A stretch of 64,000 bases of DNA from Pseudoalteromonas sp. MM1 (lineage in GTDB: Bacteria > Pseudomonadota > Gammaproteobacteria > Enterobacterales > Alteromonadaceae): NCBI RefSeq assembly GCF_030296835.1, contig NZ_AP027923.1, forward strand, positions 682,001 through 746,000. The letters run 5' to 3'. Made by a program: the position numbers and the translations under genes. A model generated the notes under the pieces. It saw only the letters and a list, made by a program, of their open reading frames with translations, was not told where the DNA came from and made no database searches. Of this stretch, positions 56,581 to 64,000 are shown one piece after another. Every line of letters starts with the position of its first letter. Positions within the stretch are counted from its first letter, which is position 1.

Positions 56581-59500
56581 TTATAAAACTTCAACAGTGG
56601 AGTATCCACCACTTTTTTTACTTACATGTACTTGCGTGGCTACGCGTTCACTCATTTCACTCACATGCGATATAACCCCTACTTTACGGCCTTGTGCTTG
56701 TAATGAATCGAGCGCGTCCATAGCAACGCTGAGAGTTTCGCTATCTAACGTACCAAACCCTTCGTCAATAAACAAAGAGTTGATTTGCACTTTATTTGAC
56801 GAGAGCGATGCAAGCCCTAATGCCAGTGCTAGTGATACTAAAAATGATTCACCACCAGAGAGCGTATTAACCGAGCGCTGTTCATCCGCCATATCGCGGT
56901 CAATAATGGCTATATCGAGCGATTGCTCAATAGCAGTGAGCTCATAGCGTTTATTCAGAGTTTTTAAATGGCTATTGGCATAATGCAGTAATATTTTAAG
57001 GGTTTGCGTTTGTGCTAAATTACGCATGGTTTTGCCGGTTGCATCGCCCAGCACTTTATTTAATAAGTGCCATTGCTCTACCTGTTTTTTAAGTGTAGCA
57101 AGTTCAGCATGTTTGCCCTTAAGTGTTTTGGCGTTTTGATTGTGTTGCTCAAGCGCGGTATTAGTTGCAAGCAAACTGTTTTGTAGCTCAGTTTGCTGAT
57201 TAGCTAAAAACGTTTCTTGCTCTGCTAATTGGCTTTCGCTTTTTTCGGGTTTGTTAGTATTTTGGTGATCTGTTTGCGCTTTTTGCTGTTGCTTAAGCGC
57301 TGCATTTGCATCTGTAAGTGCAGCTAAACGCTGCTCAAACTGCATTAATTGTGCTTTTATTTGCTCACTAGTCAGAGTTAGTAAAATAGCGATCTGTTCA
57401 TGATTTACCTCGCTATACTGCCCTTTAAAGTCGCTAAACCAGGCATTGTAGCGCTCTTCAAGTGTGCTTTGCTCTTGAATTTGCTCTGCCAAGCGCTGCT
57501 CAATATTTTTAAGTGTTATAGCGTGCTCATCGCGTTTTTTAATTGCGCTGTCGTGGGCTTGTTGGCTTGTATGTAACTCCTTTTGGCATTGCTCAAGCTG
57601 CGTATTTAGTTTTGCTTGGTAAGCATCGGCACTTAGCGACTCGTTGTTAAATAACGCAAGGCGCTCTGTGCGTGTGGTGTTTTGCAGTTGTTGCGCTTTG
57701 GCTAAATCGTCTTTTAAAACTTTAAGCGCCTGCTCACTTTTAGCAATTAACGGTGTGAGTTGCTGCAATTGCTGCTCAGCGCTGTCTTTTTGTTTTTGAC
57801 TTTGTTCAAGCTGCGTTTGAGTTTGTTGGTACTGCTCAACCTGCTGGCTTAAATCGCGCATATTAAGCGTGTTGCTTTGCAACTGCTGCCAAAAGTCACT
57901 GTGCTCAAACTGTGCATTAAGCGTGCTGGTAAGTTCGCTAATTTGTGTACTTAGCTCTGCGTGTCTAGTGCTTATTTGGCCAAGCTTATTGGTTAATTCA
58001 ACATGCTGATTATGCACTTGCTGCTGTGTATGTTGCTCAGTTTTTAAGTTATTTATTAGCTGATTTACTTTATCTTGCAGGGCTGTTTGCTGTTTTTGTG
58101 ACTCAAAATAGCGCGACTTTTGCGTGCTAAGCTGCGTGTAGATTTCATCAAGCTGCTGTGCTGTTAACTCGTTAAGCTCTGTACGTGCCCCTTGCATTGT
58201 CGTTTTAATTTCTAGCTGCTTTGCCTGAGCGTTCTGTATAGCTTGGCTGTGTTGAGTATGTTCAGTGACAAGTATCGCATGTTGTGTTTGGTGCTGATGC
58301 AGCTTAGCTTGGGCGCTATCGACCTGCTGTTTAGCTTGGTTATAACTTGTTTCAAAATCGGCTATTAGGTTATTTAATTGCGGGTTTTGGCTGCTTGCAT
58401 ATGGGTGCTCTTTTGCACCGCACACAACACAGGGCTCGTTAGGAGTAAGCTGCGTACGTAAATGCTCTACGTTTTCGCTAGCACGCAAGCGAGCTTGGTT
58501 TAATGCATATTCACTGTGCTTAAGTGCTTGCTCGCACGAGGCTAGGCTTTGTTGCAATGTTGCTTGTGTTTGCTCGCTGTGTAAAAGCTTGGCCGCAACC
58601 GCCGCTTGTTGTTGCGTGCTGTGTTTTATTTCTTGATTAAACTGCTGGTAGCGCAGGCGCTGATCTTTTAAATATTCAATATTTTTAAGTTTGCTATCGC
58701 ATTGTTCAATATTAAATTGGCGTTGTTGCTCATTTAGCTGGTTAAGATCTGTTTGTTGCTGCGCTAGTTGTTGCTCGTGCAACGCTACTTTTTTAGTTTG
58801 CTCTGCTAAGAGCGCCGCTTGTTTAGTTTGCTCCTCTAACAGCTGTTTGTTTTGCGAAGCAGCGGCTTTTAGTTGCTCATTGGCACTTAAATATGTATTA
58901 AAGCTGTGTTGGTAATAATTCCAATCATTAGCCAGTGGCTTAAGCTGTGTGTGCTCGTTTAACCATGTTTGATACCCAGTGCTGAGTTTTGTTGCCTCAT
59001 CAAGTGCTTTTTGGCTTTGCGTGTACTGCGTTTGTAATTCGCTAAGTTGCTGCTGCCCTTTTTCGCTTTGCTGAGTTAGGTTTTTAATGGTTTGTGCGTG
59101 TATAGCAATTTGGCTGTCGAGCTCGCGGGCTTTAGCAATAATAGGCTCAGCAGATTGCTTTTGCTCTTGCGCTGTTTTTAACTCGCTTTGCTTTGTTGTA
59201 AGTGTTGCGGTCTGCTCTTCTATAAGCGCTGCATGGTCAATCGCTATTAATTCGCTTATTTGCGTGCTAAGTGTTTTGTTTTGCGCCGTTAAATATTCAT
59301 GACGTTTGCGGTTGTCTTTTATTTCAAGAGCGCTTTGTGCTTGCTTTGCTTGCTCACTTTGCTTTGCTATTGCATCAAGCTGTTGCTGCGCGTGTTGTTG
59401 CTGCTTTATTGCGTGTTCAAGGGCTTGCGATAAGCTAGCGGCTTGCTTGTACCAATTTAAATTTTGCTCTGTTGTTGCATGCGTTTTTTTAGTTTGCTCA

Positions 59501-60231
59501 ATTTTTTTAAGTAACTCATCGCGCAGGGTTTGTTTAGCAGTTAGCTCGTCATCGCTTAACAAGGTGTAGCTTGCCAGGCTTGCATTAAGTATTTCATATT
59601 TATCTTTTAGCGCTTTATTACGCTCAAAAATACGTTTACCAATTAAGCTAAATTTATCGGTGCCAGTTAAACACTCTAAAAGTTGTGCGCGTTCATCGCC
59701 CGTGGCTTTTAAAAAGGCGGCAAATTCGTGCTGCGCTAATAATACCGCCCGCGAAAACTGATCAAAGCTTAGTCCTATTTTGCTCTCTACTACTTTTATG
59801 GTTTGGCTTTTATCAGCAATTAGGGTTTCATCGGGCAAGGTCACTAACGTATGTTCGGCTACTTTTAGCTTGCCTGTTGCCTTTTTGTGGGTACGTTGTA
59901 TTGAATATCGTGCACGGTATAGTGCTTTGTCTTGCCCTATAAAATCAACTTCGGCAAAACCTTCCCATTTGCCTCGGCGTAATAAGTTACGCGCATCGTT
60001 TAATTTTATACTGTCGCCATTAAAATCAATTAAGTTGCCTTTATCACCTTTTAAGCGTGCAGTTTTGGTATAAAGCGCTAAACAAATAGCGTCTAAAAAG
60101 GTACTTTTACCTGCGCCTGTGTCGCCGGTTATAGCAAATAAGCCTGCGTCTTTTAAAGGAGCTTGGGTAAAGTCGATTTCGGCATCGACTATTGAGGCTA
60201 AATTATGAATACGAACTGCGGTTATTTTCAT
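56581..60231 (-). CDS. sbcC: Exonuclease SbcCD ATPase subunit
   Basis: A 1216-residue SMC-like ATPase. Walker A GDTGAGKST (36-44), long Gln-rich coiled coils, a zinc hook CVVC at about residue 601, then the ABC signature LSGGESFLVSLALALG and Walker B SLFIDEGFGTLD near the C-terminus. With SbcD it opens and degrades hairpin DNA ends and protein-blocked ends. It overlaps sbcD by 4 bp (ATGA). The coiled coils are unusually rich in Gln and Ser/Thr, which creates many false antisense open frames. Confidence 0.95.
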   Translation of the reverse strand: MKITAVRIHNLASIVDAEIDFTQAPLKDAGLFAITGDTGAGKSTFLDAICLALYTKTARLKGDKGNLIDFNGDSIKLNDARNLLRRGKWEGFAEVDFIGQDKALYRARYSIQRTHKKATGKLKVAEHTLVTLPDETLIADKSQTIKVVESKIGLSFDQFSRAVLLAQHEFAAFLKATGDERAQLLECLTGTDKFSLIGKRIFERNKALKDKYEILNASLASYTLLSDDELTAKQTLRDELLKKIEQTKKTHATTEQNLNWYKQAASLSQALEHAIKQQQHAQQQLDAIAKQSEQAKQAQSALEIKDNRKRHEYLTAQNKTLSTQISELIAIDHAALIEEQTATLTTKQSELKTAQEQKQSAEPIIAKARELDSQIAIHAQTIKNLTQQSEKGQQQLSELQTQYTQSQKALDEATKLSTGYQTWLNEHTQLKPLANDWNYYQHSFNTYLSANEQLKAAASQNKQLLEEQTKQAALLAEQTKKVALHEQQLAQQQTDLNQLNEQQRQFNIEQCDSKLKNIEYLKDQRLRYQQFNQEIKHSTQQQAAVAAKLLHSEQTQATLQQSLASCEQALKHSEYALNQARLRASENVEHLRTQLTPNEPCVVCGAKEHPYASSQNPQLNNLIADFETSYNQAKQQVDSAQAKLHQHQTQHAILVTEHTQHSQAIQNAQAKQLEIKTTMQGARTELNELTAQQLDEIYTQLSTQKSRYFESQKQQTALQDKVNQLINNLKTEQHTQQQVHNQHVELTNKLGQISTRHAELSTQISELTSTLNAQFEHSDFWQQLQSNTLNMRDLSQQVEQYQQTQTQLEQSQKQKDSAEQQLQQLTPLIAKSEQALKVLKDDLAKAQQLQNTTRTERLALFNNESLSADAYQAKLNTQLEQCQKELHTSQQAHDSAIKKRDEHAITLKNIEQRLAEQIQEQSTLEERYNAWFSDFKGQYSEVNHEQIAILLTLTSEQIKAQLMQFEQRLAALTDANAALKQQQKAQTDHQNTNKPEKSESQLAEQETFLANQQTELQNSLLATNTALEQHNQNAKTLKGKHAELATLKKQVEQWHLLNKVLGDATGKTMRNLAQTQTLKILLHYANSHLKTLNKRYELTAIEQSLDIAIIDRDMADEQRSVNTLSGGESFLVSLALALGLASLSSNKVQINSLFIDEGFGTLDSETLSVAMDALDSLQAQGRKVGVISHVSEMSERVATQVHVSKKSGGYSTVEVL

Positions 60232-61475
60232 AGTTGCTCTTGCTCCGTCAGCTCACTTATTACATCGTTTAACAGTGTTTTTAGCTCATCTGGTACAGCT
60301 TGGCCGGCCATATCTTTGTCGTTTGCAAAGGCTTGTTCTAATAAGTTTAATGGGTTGAGCATTTCAATTTCGCTTAAATCTTCAAATACGGCGCTGTTAT
60401 CGTTTGTTGTAATTTGCTCTCGTACCCGTTCAATGCCGCAAAATTTTACGTTTTTACCTTCAAGTGCTTGCTCTATTTGTTCTCTAAAGGTGGTATCGGT
60501 ATCACTTGATTTTAGTTTTACGCGTAAATAAGGGGCAATAGTATGTTGTGATATATCGAGCGCTTTAATTTGCTCGCATAAGTCGCTTAATGGCACGCAC
60601 TCCCCTTTTGGTAAAATAATTACTTCAGCAGAGCGTGGAATGTAAAGGGGGTTTACAGATGTGCTAATAGTTTGTTTTTCATCACCTTTAAATTTTACTA
60701 CATTAACTTGGTGTGTGTACTTACGCTCTGAAAACGACATAGGAATAGGCGTACCGCTGTAACGAATAACGTCTTTTTTAGCGACTTGCTGCGCTTTGTG
60801 TAAATGCCCCAGTGCTACGTAGTCTGCCTTGTTACCAAATACACTGGCCGAAATAGACTCCTCCCCACCAATCACTAAATTACGTTCTGAGTCACTTGAA
60901 ATATCACCGCCTTTGGCATGTAAGTGCCCCATTACAATTAACGGCGAATTTTGCGCGTTAATGCTATAAGCGTGATCAAGGGCAAGCTTATAGGCTTTTT
61001 CAACGCCTTGTGCGTAACTAGGGCCGTTTTTAGTGTGACTGAGTGAACTTATATCGCTGGTACGTAAAAAGGGCATAGCGACGACTACAGCGCGTTTATT
61101 TTGCGTATTTATTTCAATCACGGTATTGGCTGGGTCCGTTACTTCAAAGCGCCCCACTACATGGGTGTCAAACTGAGCAAGTAATGGTTGCGCCGCTAAT
61201 ATACGATTTGCTGAGTCGTGGTTGCCGGCAATAATAACAACATGTAATTGCGGGCAACGCTTTTTAGCGTCTTTTATAAATTGGTAAAGCTGGTTTTCGG
61301 CGCTGGCACTCGGTGTGGCTGTATGATAAATATCGCCTGAAACTAAAAGTATATCTATGTGTTGCTCTACAAGGGTGCTAAGTAGCCAAGTGAAAAACGC
61401 GGCGTGCTCATCACGACGGTCATGTTCATAAAATTGTTGGCCTAGGTGCCAATCTGAGGTGTGGAGAACTTTCAT
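60228..61475 (-). CDS. sbcD: Exonuclease SbcCD nuclease subunit
   Basis: A 415-residue Mre11-type nuclease. Metal-binding motifs are HTSDWHLGQ (Asp8, His10), VSGDIYH, IAGNHDS, MGHLHAKG and ALGHLHKAQ. It cuts DNA hairpins and ends under control of SbcC. The first gene of the sbcDC operon; a hairpin lies directly before its start codon. One TGTAAA-5-TTTACA motif is inside the gene at 60641. Confidence 0.95.
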   Translation of the reverse strand: MKVLHTSDWHLGQQFYEHDRRDEHAAFFTWLLSTLVEQHIDILLVSGDIYHTATPSASAENQLYQFIKDAKKRCPQLHVVIIAGNHDSANRILAAQPLLAQFDTHVVGRFEVTDPANTVIEINTQNKRAVVVAMPFLRTSDISSLSHTKNGPSYAQGVEKAYKLALDHAYSINAQNSPLIVMGHLHAKGGDISSDSERNLVIGGEESISASVFGNKADYVALGHLHKAQQVAKKDVIRYSGTPIPMSFSERKYTHQVNVVKFKGDEKQTISTSVNPLYIPRSAEVIILPKGECVPLSDLCEQIKALDISQHTIAPYLRVKLKSSDTDTTFREQIEQALEGKNVKFCGIERVREQITTNDNSAVFEDLSEIEMLNPLNLLEQAFANDKDMAGQAVPDELKTLLNDVISELTEQEQL

Positions 61476-61478
61476 ATT

Positions 61479-61504
61479 GCGCTCTTAAAAAACCATAAGA
61501 GCGC
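61479..61504 (-). promoter_or_regulatory. Hairpin covering the sbcD ribosome site
   Basis: GCGCTCTTA and TAAGAGCGC form a 9-bp stem with an 8-base loop ending 3 bases before the sbcD ATG (minus strand). The AAGAG that would serve as ribosome site is inside the stem, so translation could be held back until the hairpin opens. Confidence 0.5.
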
Positions 61505-61554
61505 CAATATACCCAAGGCAAGTAAAGATGCAAGCCTCAGGGGGGGGCTTTAGT

Positions 61555-61791
61555 TTAGGTAAAACTATATATAGCAATAATAATGACAGGAAGCGCTAAT
61601 AAAGCCAAACCAAGCGGCATTTTTAAACTTTTAGTTTGCTTTGCTTGCAATGCTTTTATGGCATTTGTTTCGTTACAGGCGGCTACTTTATCAATATAAA
61701 AATAACCTGAGTCTAGATACTGCTTACAACTTTGCTGATTTGCTGGAATGGCTATTAGCTCTTGTTGTTTTTTTAGGATATAAAAATCCAT
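61555..61791 (-). CDS. Small membrane protein, paralogue A
   Basis: A 78-residue protein with an N-terminal soluble part (MDFYILKKQQELIAIPA..) and a C-terminal membrane helix (LALLALPVIIIAIYSF). It is clearly paralogous to the protein at 61927: both have xFYIxKKxxxLxAIPA, a Y-x-Y/F-x-x-V segment, ACN and ALK/ALQ before the basic helix end. No known family is recognised. An 8-base G-run (61540-61547) follows its stop. Confidence 0.7.
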   Translation of the reverse strand: MDFYILKKQQELIAIPANQQSCKQYLDSGYFYIDKVAACNETNAIKALQAKQTKSLKMPLGLALLALPVIIIAIYSFT

Positions 61792-61926
61792 ACACCCACC
61801 ACATTGCTTACTGGTAATAAGTACATATTTGAGAATAATTGTAACGATTTTATTATGCTCAAATAAAAAAAGTGGGCGATTTTAAATATAAAATGCACTA
61901 AATATCAACCTAAAATTTCACTATTT

Positions 61927-62163
61927 TTAATTTATCGTATAAATAGTTAATATTAGTGAGAACACGGCAATATTTGCGCCAATTATTAGCCACTTTTTAC
62001 TGTGTTTTTGTTCAGTAGATAGTCGTTTTAGTGCATCTTGCTTATTGCATGCCGACACCACATTAACATACGAATATTGGTTTGATTCGTAGCGCTCTAG
62101 TAAGTCTTTATCAGCAGGGATAGCTTCGAGCTGATGATCTTTTTTTACAATGTAAAATTTCAT
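61927..62163 (-). CDS. Small membrane protein, paralogue B
   Basis: A 78-residue protein of the same architecture as its neighbour at 61555: MKFYIVKKDHQLEAIPADKD, a central SYVNVVSACNKQDALKRL and a C-terminal helix IIGANIAVFSLILTIYTI. GGAG precedes the start. Tandem duplication of a small gene is likely. Probably inner-membrane with its soluble part in the cytoplasm. Function unknown. Confidence 0.7.
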   Translation of the reverse strand: MKFYIVKKDHQLEAIPADKDLLERYESNQYSYVNVVSACNKQDALKRLSTEQKHSKKWLIIGANIAVFSLILTIYTIN

Positions 62164-62379
62164 ATCGGGCTCCTTAAGTTAAAATTTGCTGATTAATTTG
62201 TATTGAACCTAAGTGCAATAAAACCGTTAAAGCAGTCCTAATACTAAAAATTTAAGCTCAATTTAAACAACATATTTTTACACCTTAATTTAATCCTAAG
62301 CTAATGGCATGAATTAGGCCTGAACCCTTATAAATACAGGGTTTGTACCTTAAATAATACATTTTGTTTGGATACTTAC

Positions 62380-62396
62380 TGTAAACCCCCTTTACA
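62380..62396. repeat. TGTAAA-5-TTTACA motif copy (intergenic)
   Basis: TGTAAACCCCCTTTACA within the 382-bp gap before the M1 peptidase (62164-62545). It is 150 bp upstream of the gene. The remainder of the gap is AT-rich with no other gene visible. Confidence 0.7.
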
Positions 62397-62545
62397 GTTT
62401 TAAAAACAGCTCAATTTACTGATTAAAAATGCATGTTAAAACAACGTGAATATTACCGTGTTTAATGGGCGGTTGGTCGCTAATTAATTGAACAAAAATA
62501 GTAACTTTGTCAAAGTACGCTCACAAAAATACACTAGGACTCATA

Positions 62546-64000
62546 ATGAAAAAAACAGTTCTTACGCTAAGCGCGTTTGTGTTGCCTTTGGCAATGTCGA
62601 GCGCTGTGCTTGCGTCATCCGTTGAGCAAACTAAAGGCTCATTTGTTGATAAGTTTCGTCAGTTAGACGAAGCACTTCCTACCCCCAATGTTTATCGTAG
62701 TGCCGCAGGTGAGCCTGGCGAAAAATACTGGCAGCAGCGTGTTAATTACGACATAGATGTAAAGCTTGACGAAAAAAAGCGTCGCTTAACAGCAAGCCAA
62801 AGTATCGAATATAAAAATAACTCGCCGCATACACTTAAGTATTTGTGGTTACAGTTAGATCAAAATATTTTTAAAAGCGACTCAATAGCCGAAACCACTA
62901 AAACATTTAAAAGTACGCTAAATAGTTTACCTGCGCAAAAACCGGCTAAATTGAGTTTAGGGGAGCTACGTCGTCAGCAATTTATGAGCGACAACGAGTT
63001 AGGCTATACAATTAGCAATGTAAAAGATGACAATGGTGAGGAGCTTCGCGTAACTGTGGTTGATACGCTGATGCGTATCGATTTAAACGAGCCGCTAAAA
63101 CCAGGCAAAGAAGTTGAGTTTAGTATGAACTTTGCTTTTAACATTGTTGAAGAAGATGCTGTAGGCGCACGTTCTGGCTATGAGCACTTTGAAGAAGATG
63201 GCAACGATATATTTTTACTTGCGCAGTGGTTTCCGCGTTTAGCTGCGTACACCGATTACGAAGCATGGACAAACAAGCCGTTTTTAGGCCGTGGTGAGTT
63301 TACCCTTGAGTTTGGTGATTACGATGTAGAAATTACTGTACCTGCTGATCATATTGTATCGGCAACAGGTAAGTTAGATAACGCAAGCAAGGTGCTTACT
63401 CGCACGCAGCGTAACCGCTTAGAAAAAGCCGAAACAGCAAAACGCCCTGTATTTATTGTTACTGAAGAAGAAGCACTCGAAAACGAAAAACAAGGTACCG
63501 ATAAAACAAAAACGTGGCACTTTAAAGCAGAAAATGTGCGAGACTTTGCTTGGGCGTCGTCGCGTAAATTTATGTGGGATGCAAAAGGTTACCAGCAAGG
63601 TGGTGATGAACAGCCTTTAGTTATGGCTATGTCGTTTTACCCTAAAGAAGGTGGCGATTTATGGAAAAAATATTCAACCGAATCTGTAGTACATACAATG
63701 GAAGTCTATTCTCGCTACTCATTTGACTACCCATACCCTGTGGCGCAATCGGTAAATGGCCCTGTTGGTGGTATGGAATACCCAATGATCACTTTTAATG
63801 GCCCACGTACAGAGCTTCAAGATGATGGCTCACGTACTTATTCTCAAGCTGAAAAACGCTTTTTAATTGGTGTGGTTATTCATGAAGTTGGCCATATTTA
63901 CTTCCCTATGATTGTAAACTCTGATGAGCGCCAATGGACCTGGATGGATGAAGGTTTAAATAGCTTTTTAGATGGTGTTGCCGGGCGTGAATGGGATCCA
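62546..64000 (+). CDS. M1-family zinc metallopeptidase (3' partial)
   Basis: The frame runs from ATG 62546 (AGGA 8 bases upstream) to the end of the window: 485 codons, incomplete. A signal peptide MKKTVLTLSAFVLPLAMSSAVLA directs it out of the cytoplasm. The catalytic HEVGH (446-450) is followed by Glu469 in WMDEGLN, the HExxH-18-E pattern of M1 aminopeptidases; the substrate-recognition GxMEN box is GGMEYP here. The fused N-terminal beta-domain (DYDIDVKLDEKKRRLTAS-type) is present. It probably trims peptides in the periplasm. Confidence 0.9.
   Translation, partial: MKKTVLTLSAFVLPLAMSSAVLASSVEQTKGSFVDKFRQLDEALPTPNVYRSAAGEPGEKYWQQRVNYDIDVKLDEKKRRLTASQSIEYKNNSPHTLKYLWLQLDQNIFKSDSIAETTKTFKSTLNSLPAQKPAKLSLGELRRQQFMSDNELGYTISNVKDDNGEELRVTVVDTLMRIDLNEPLKPGKEVEFSMNFAFNIVEEDAVGARSGYEHFEEDGNDIFLLAQWFPRLAAYTDYEAWTNKPFLGRGEFTLEFGDYDVEITVPADHIVSATGKLDNASKVLTRTQRNRLEKAETAKRPVFIVTEEEALENEKQGTDKTKTWHFKAENVRDFAWASSRKFMWDAKGYQQGGDEQPLVMAMSFYPKEGGDLWKKYSTESVVHTMEVYSRYSFDYPYPVAQSVNGPVGGMEYPMITFNGPRTELQDDGSRTYSQAEKRFLIGVVIHEVGHIYFPMIVNSDERQWTWMDEGLNSFLDGVAGREWDP

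Noticed and set aside
56597..60073. Many antisense open frames across sbcC (Cys/Ser/Leu-rich)
   Set aside because: They are mirror products of Gln-rich coiled coils; the sbcC frame is complete with all motifs.
61540..61547. Run of eight G as a phase-variation tract
   Set aside because: It lies after the stop of the small gene and not in a coding or promoter position, so a switching role is not supported.
1..64000. tRNA, rRNA or riboswitch genes
   Set aside because: No cloverleaf, rRNA segment or recognisable riboswitch core was found by reading.

Overview
The window reads like a chromosomal segment of a marine gammaproteobacterium of the order Alteromonadales, most likely Pseudoalteromonas. 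This is judged from its AT-rich coding style, the abundance of TonB-dependent receptors and LysR regulators, a nickel superoxide dismutase operon, and the overall gene order. No rRNA, tRNA, CRISPR array or phage module is visible. About 62 genes are supported. The first (GNAT acetyltransferase) and last (M1 metallopeptidase) run off the window.

Region by region. 1-2.5 kb: acetyltransferase end, a DsbB-like membrane protein, a DUF2938 protein and a MetR-like LysR regulator. 2.5-4.8 kb: a small foreign-looking block of three same-strand hypothetical genes ending in a clear 59-bp integron attC site, with no integrase in view. 4.9-10.7 kb: amine oxidase/cupin pair, SDR/LysR pair, and a carboxymuconolactone-decarboxylase-like gene with an MFS transporter behind two 29-bp palindromic tandem repeats. 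10.7-12.6 kb: five-gene nickel superoxide dismutase operon. 12.7-20 kb: iron/heme block with a ChaN-like lipoprotein, azurin (its leader split by a 264-bp MITE-like element), hugZ, hmuVUT, Fur-like boxes and a TonB receptor. 20-22.8 kb: tandem 340-bp duplication, a Y1 (IS200/REP-type) transposase and many GGGTGTC motifs. 22.8-30.3 kb: LysR, siderophore receptor, split spermidine-synthase-like pair, and a MarR-HlyD-FUSC efflux operon. 30.3-32.5 kb: an HDAC11-like deacylase plus a permuted-papain-like protein lodged in an array of about 174-bp repeats. 32.5-46.6 kb: arfB, then a catabolic island. 46.8-64 kb: PhyH oxygenase, UDG-family protein, iron-reduction membrane operon, lipocalin, small housekeeping genes, sbcCD, two paralogous mini-proteins and the M1 peptidase.

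Functionally, two themes dominate. The first is iron/heme acquisition: receptors at 18, 24 and 45 kb, the HmuTUV transporter, HugZ, ChaN and the PepSY reductase-like operon. The second is acyl-CoA catabolism at 33.7-46.6 kb. There an acyl-CoA dehydrogenase, an APH-type kinase, two SDRs, a histidine phosphatase, a CoA ligase, a class II aldolase, a BASS transporter and a TonB receptor sit with two LysR regulators. The kinase plus dehydrogenase pair matches the logic of human ACAD10/ACAD11 and Pseudomonas LvaA/LvaC, which process 4-hydroxyacyl-CoAs, so a 4-hydroxy-acid or lactone catabolic island is the working inference.

The strongest candidates for something new are: the HDAC11-like/permuted-papain two-gene cassette inside a repeat array; two short dispersed motifs (TGTAAA-5 bp-TTTACA with a C/G-only spacer, and a TTAGTAAAATnnTGATCT family) that recur in both coding and intergenic DNA; and the MITE that separates azurin from its original signal sequence and start codon.
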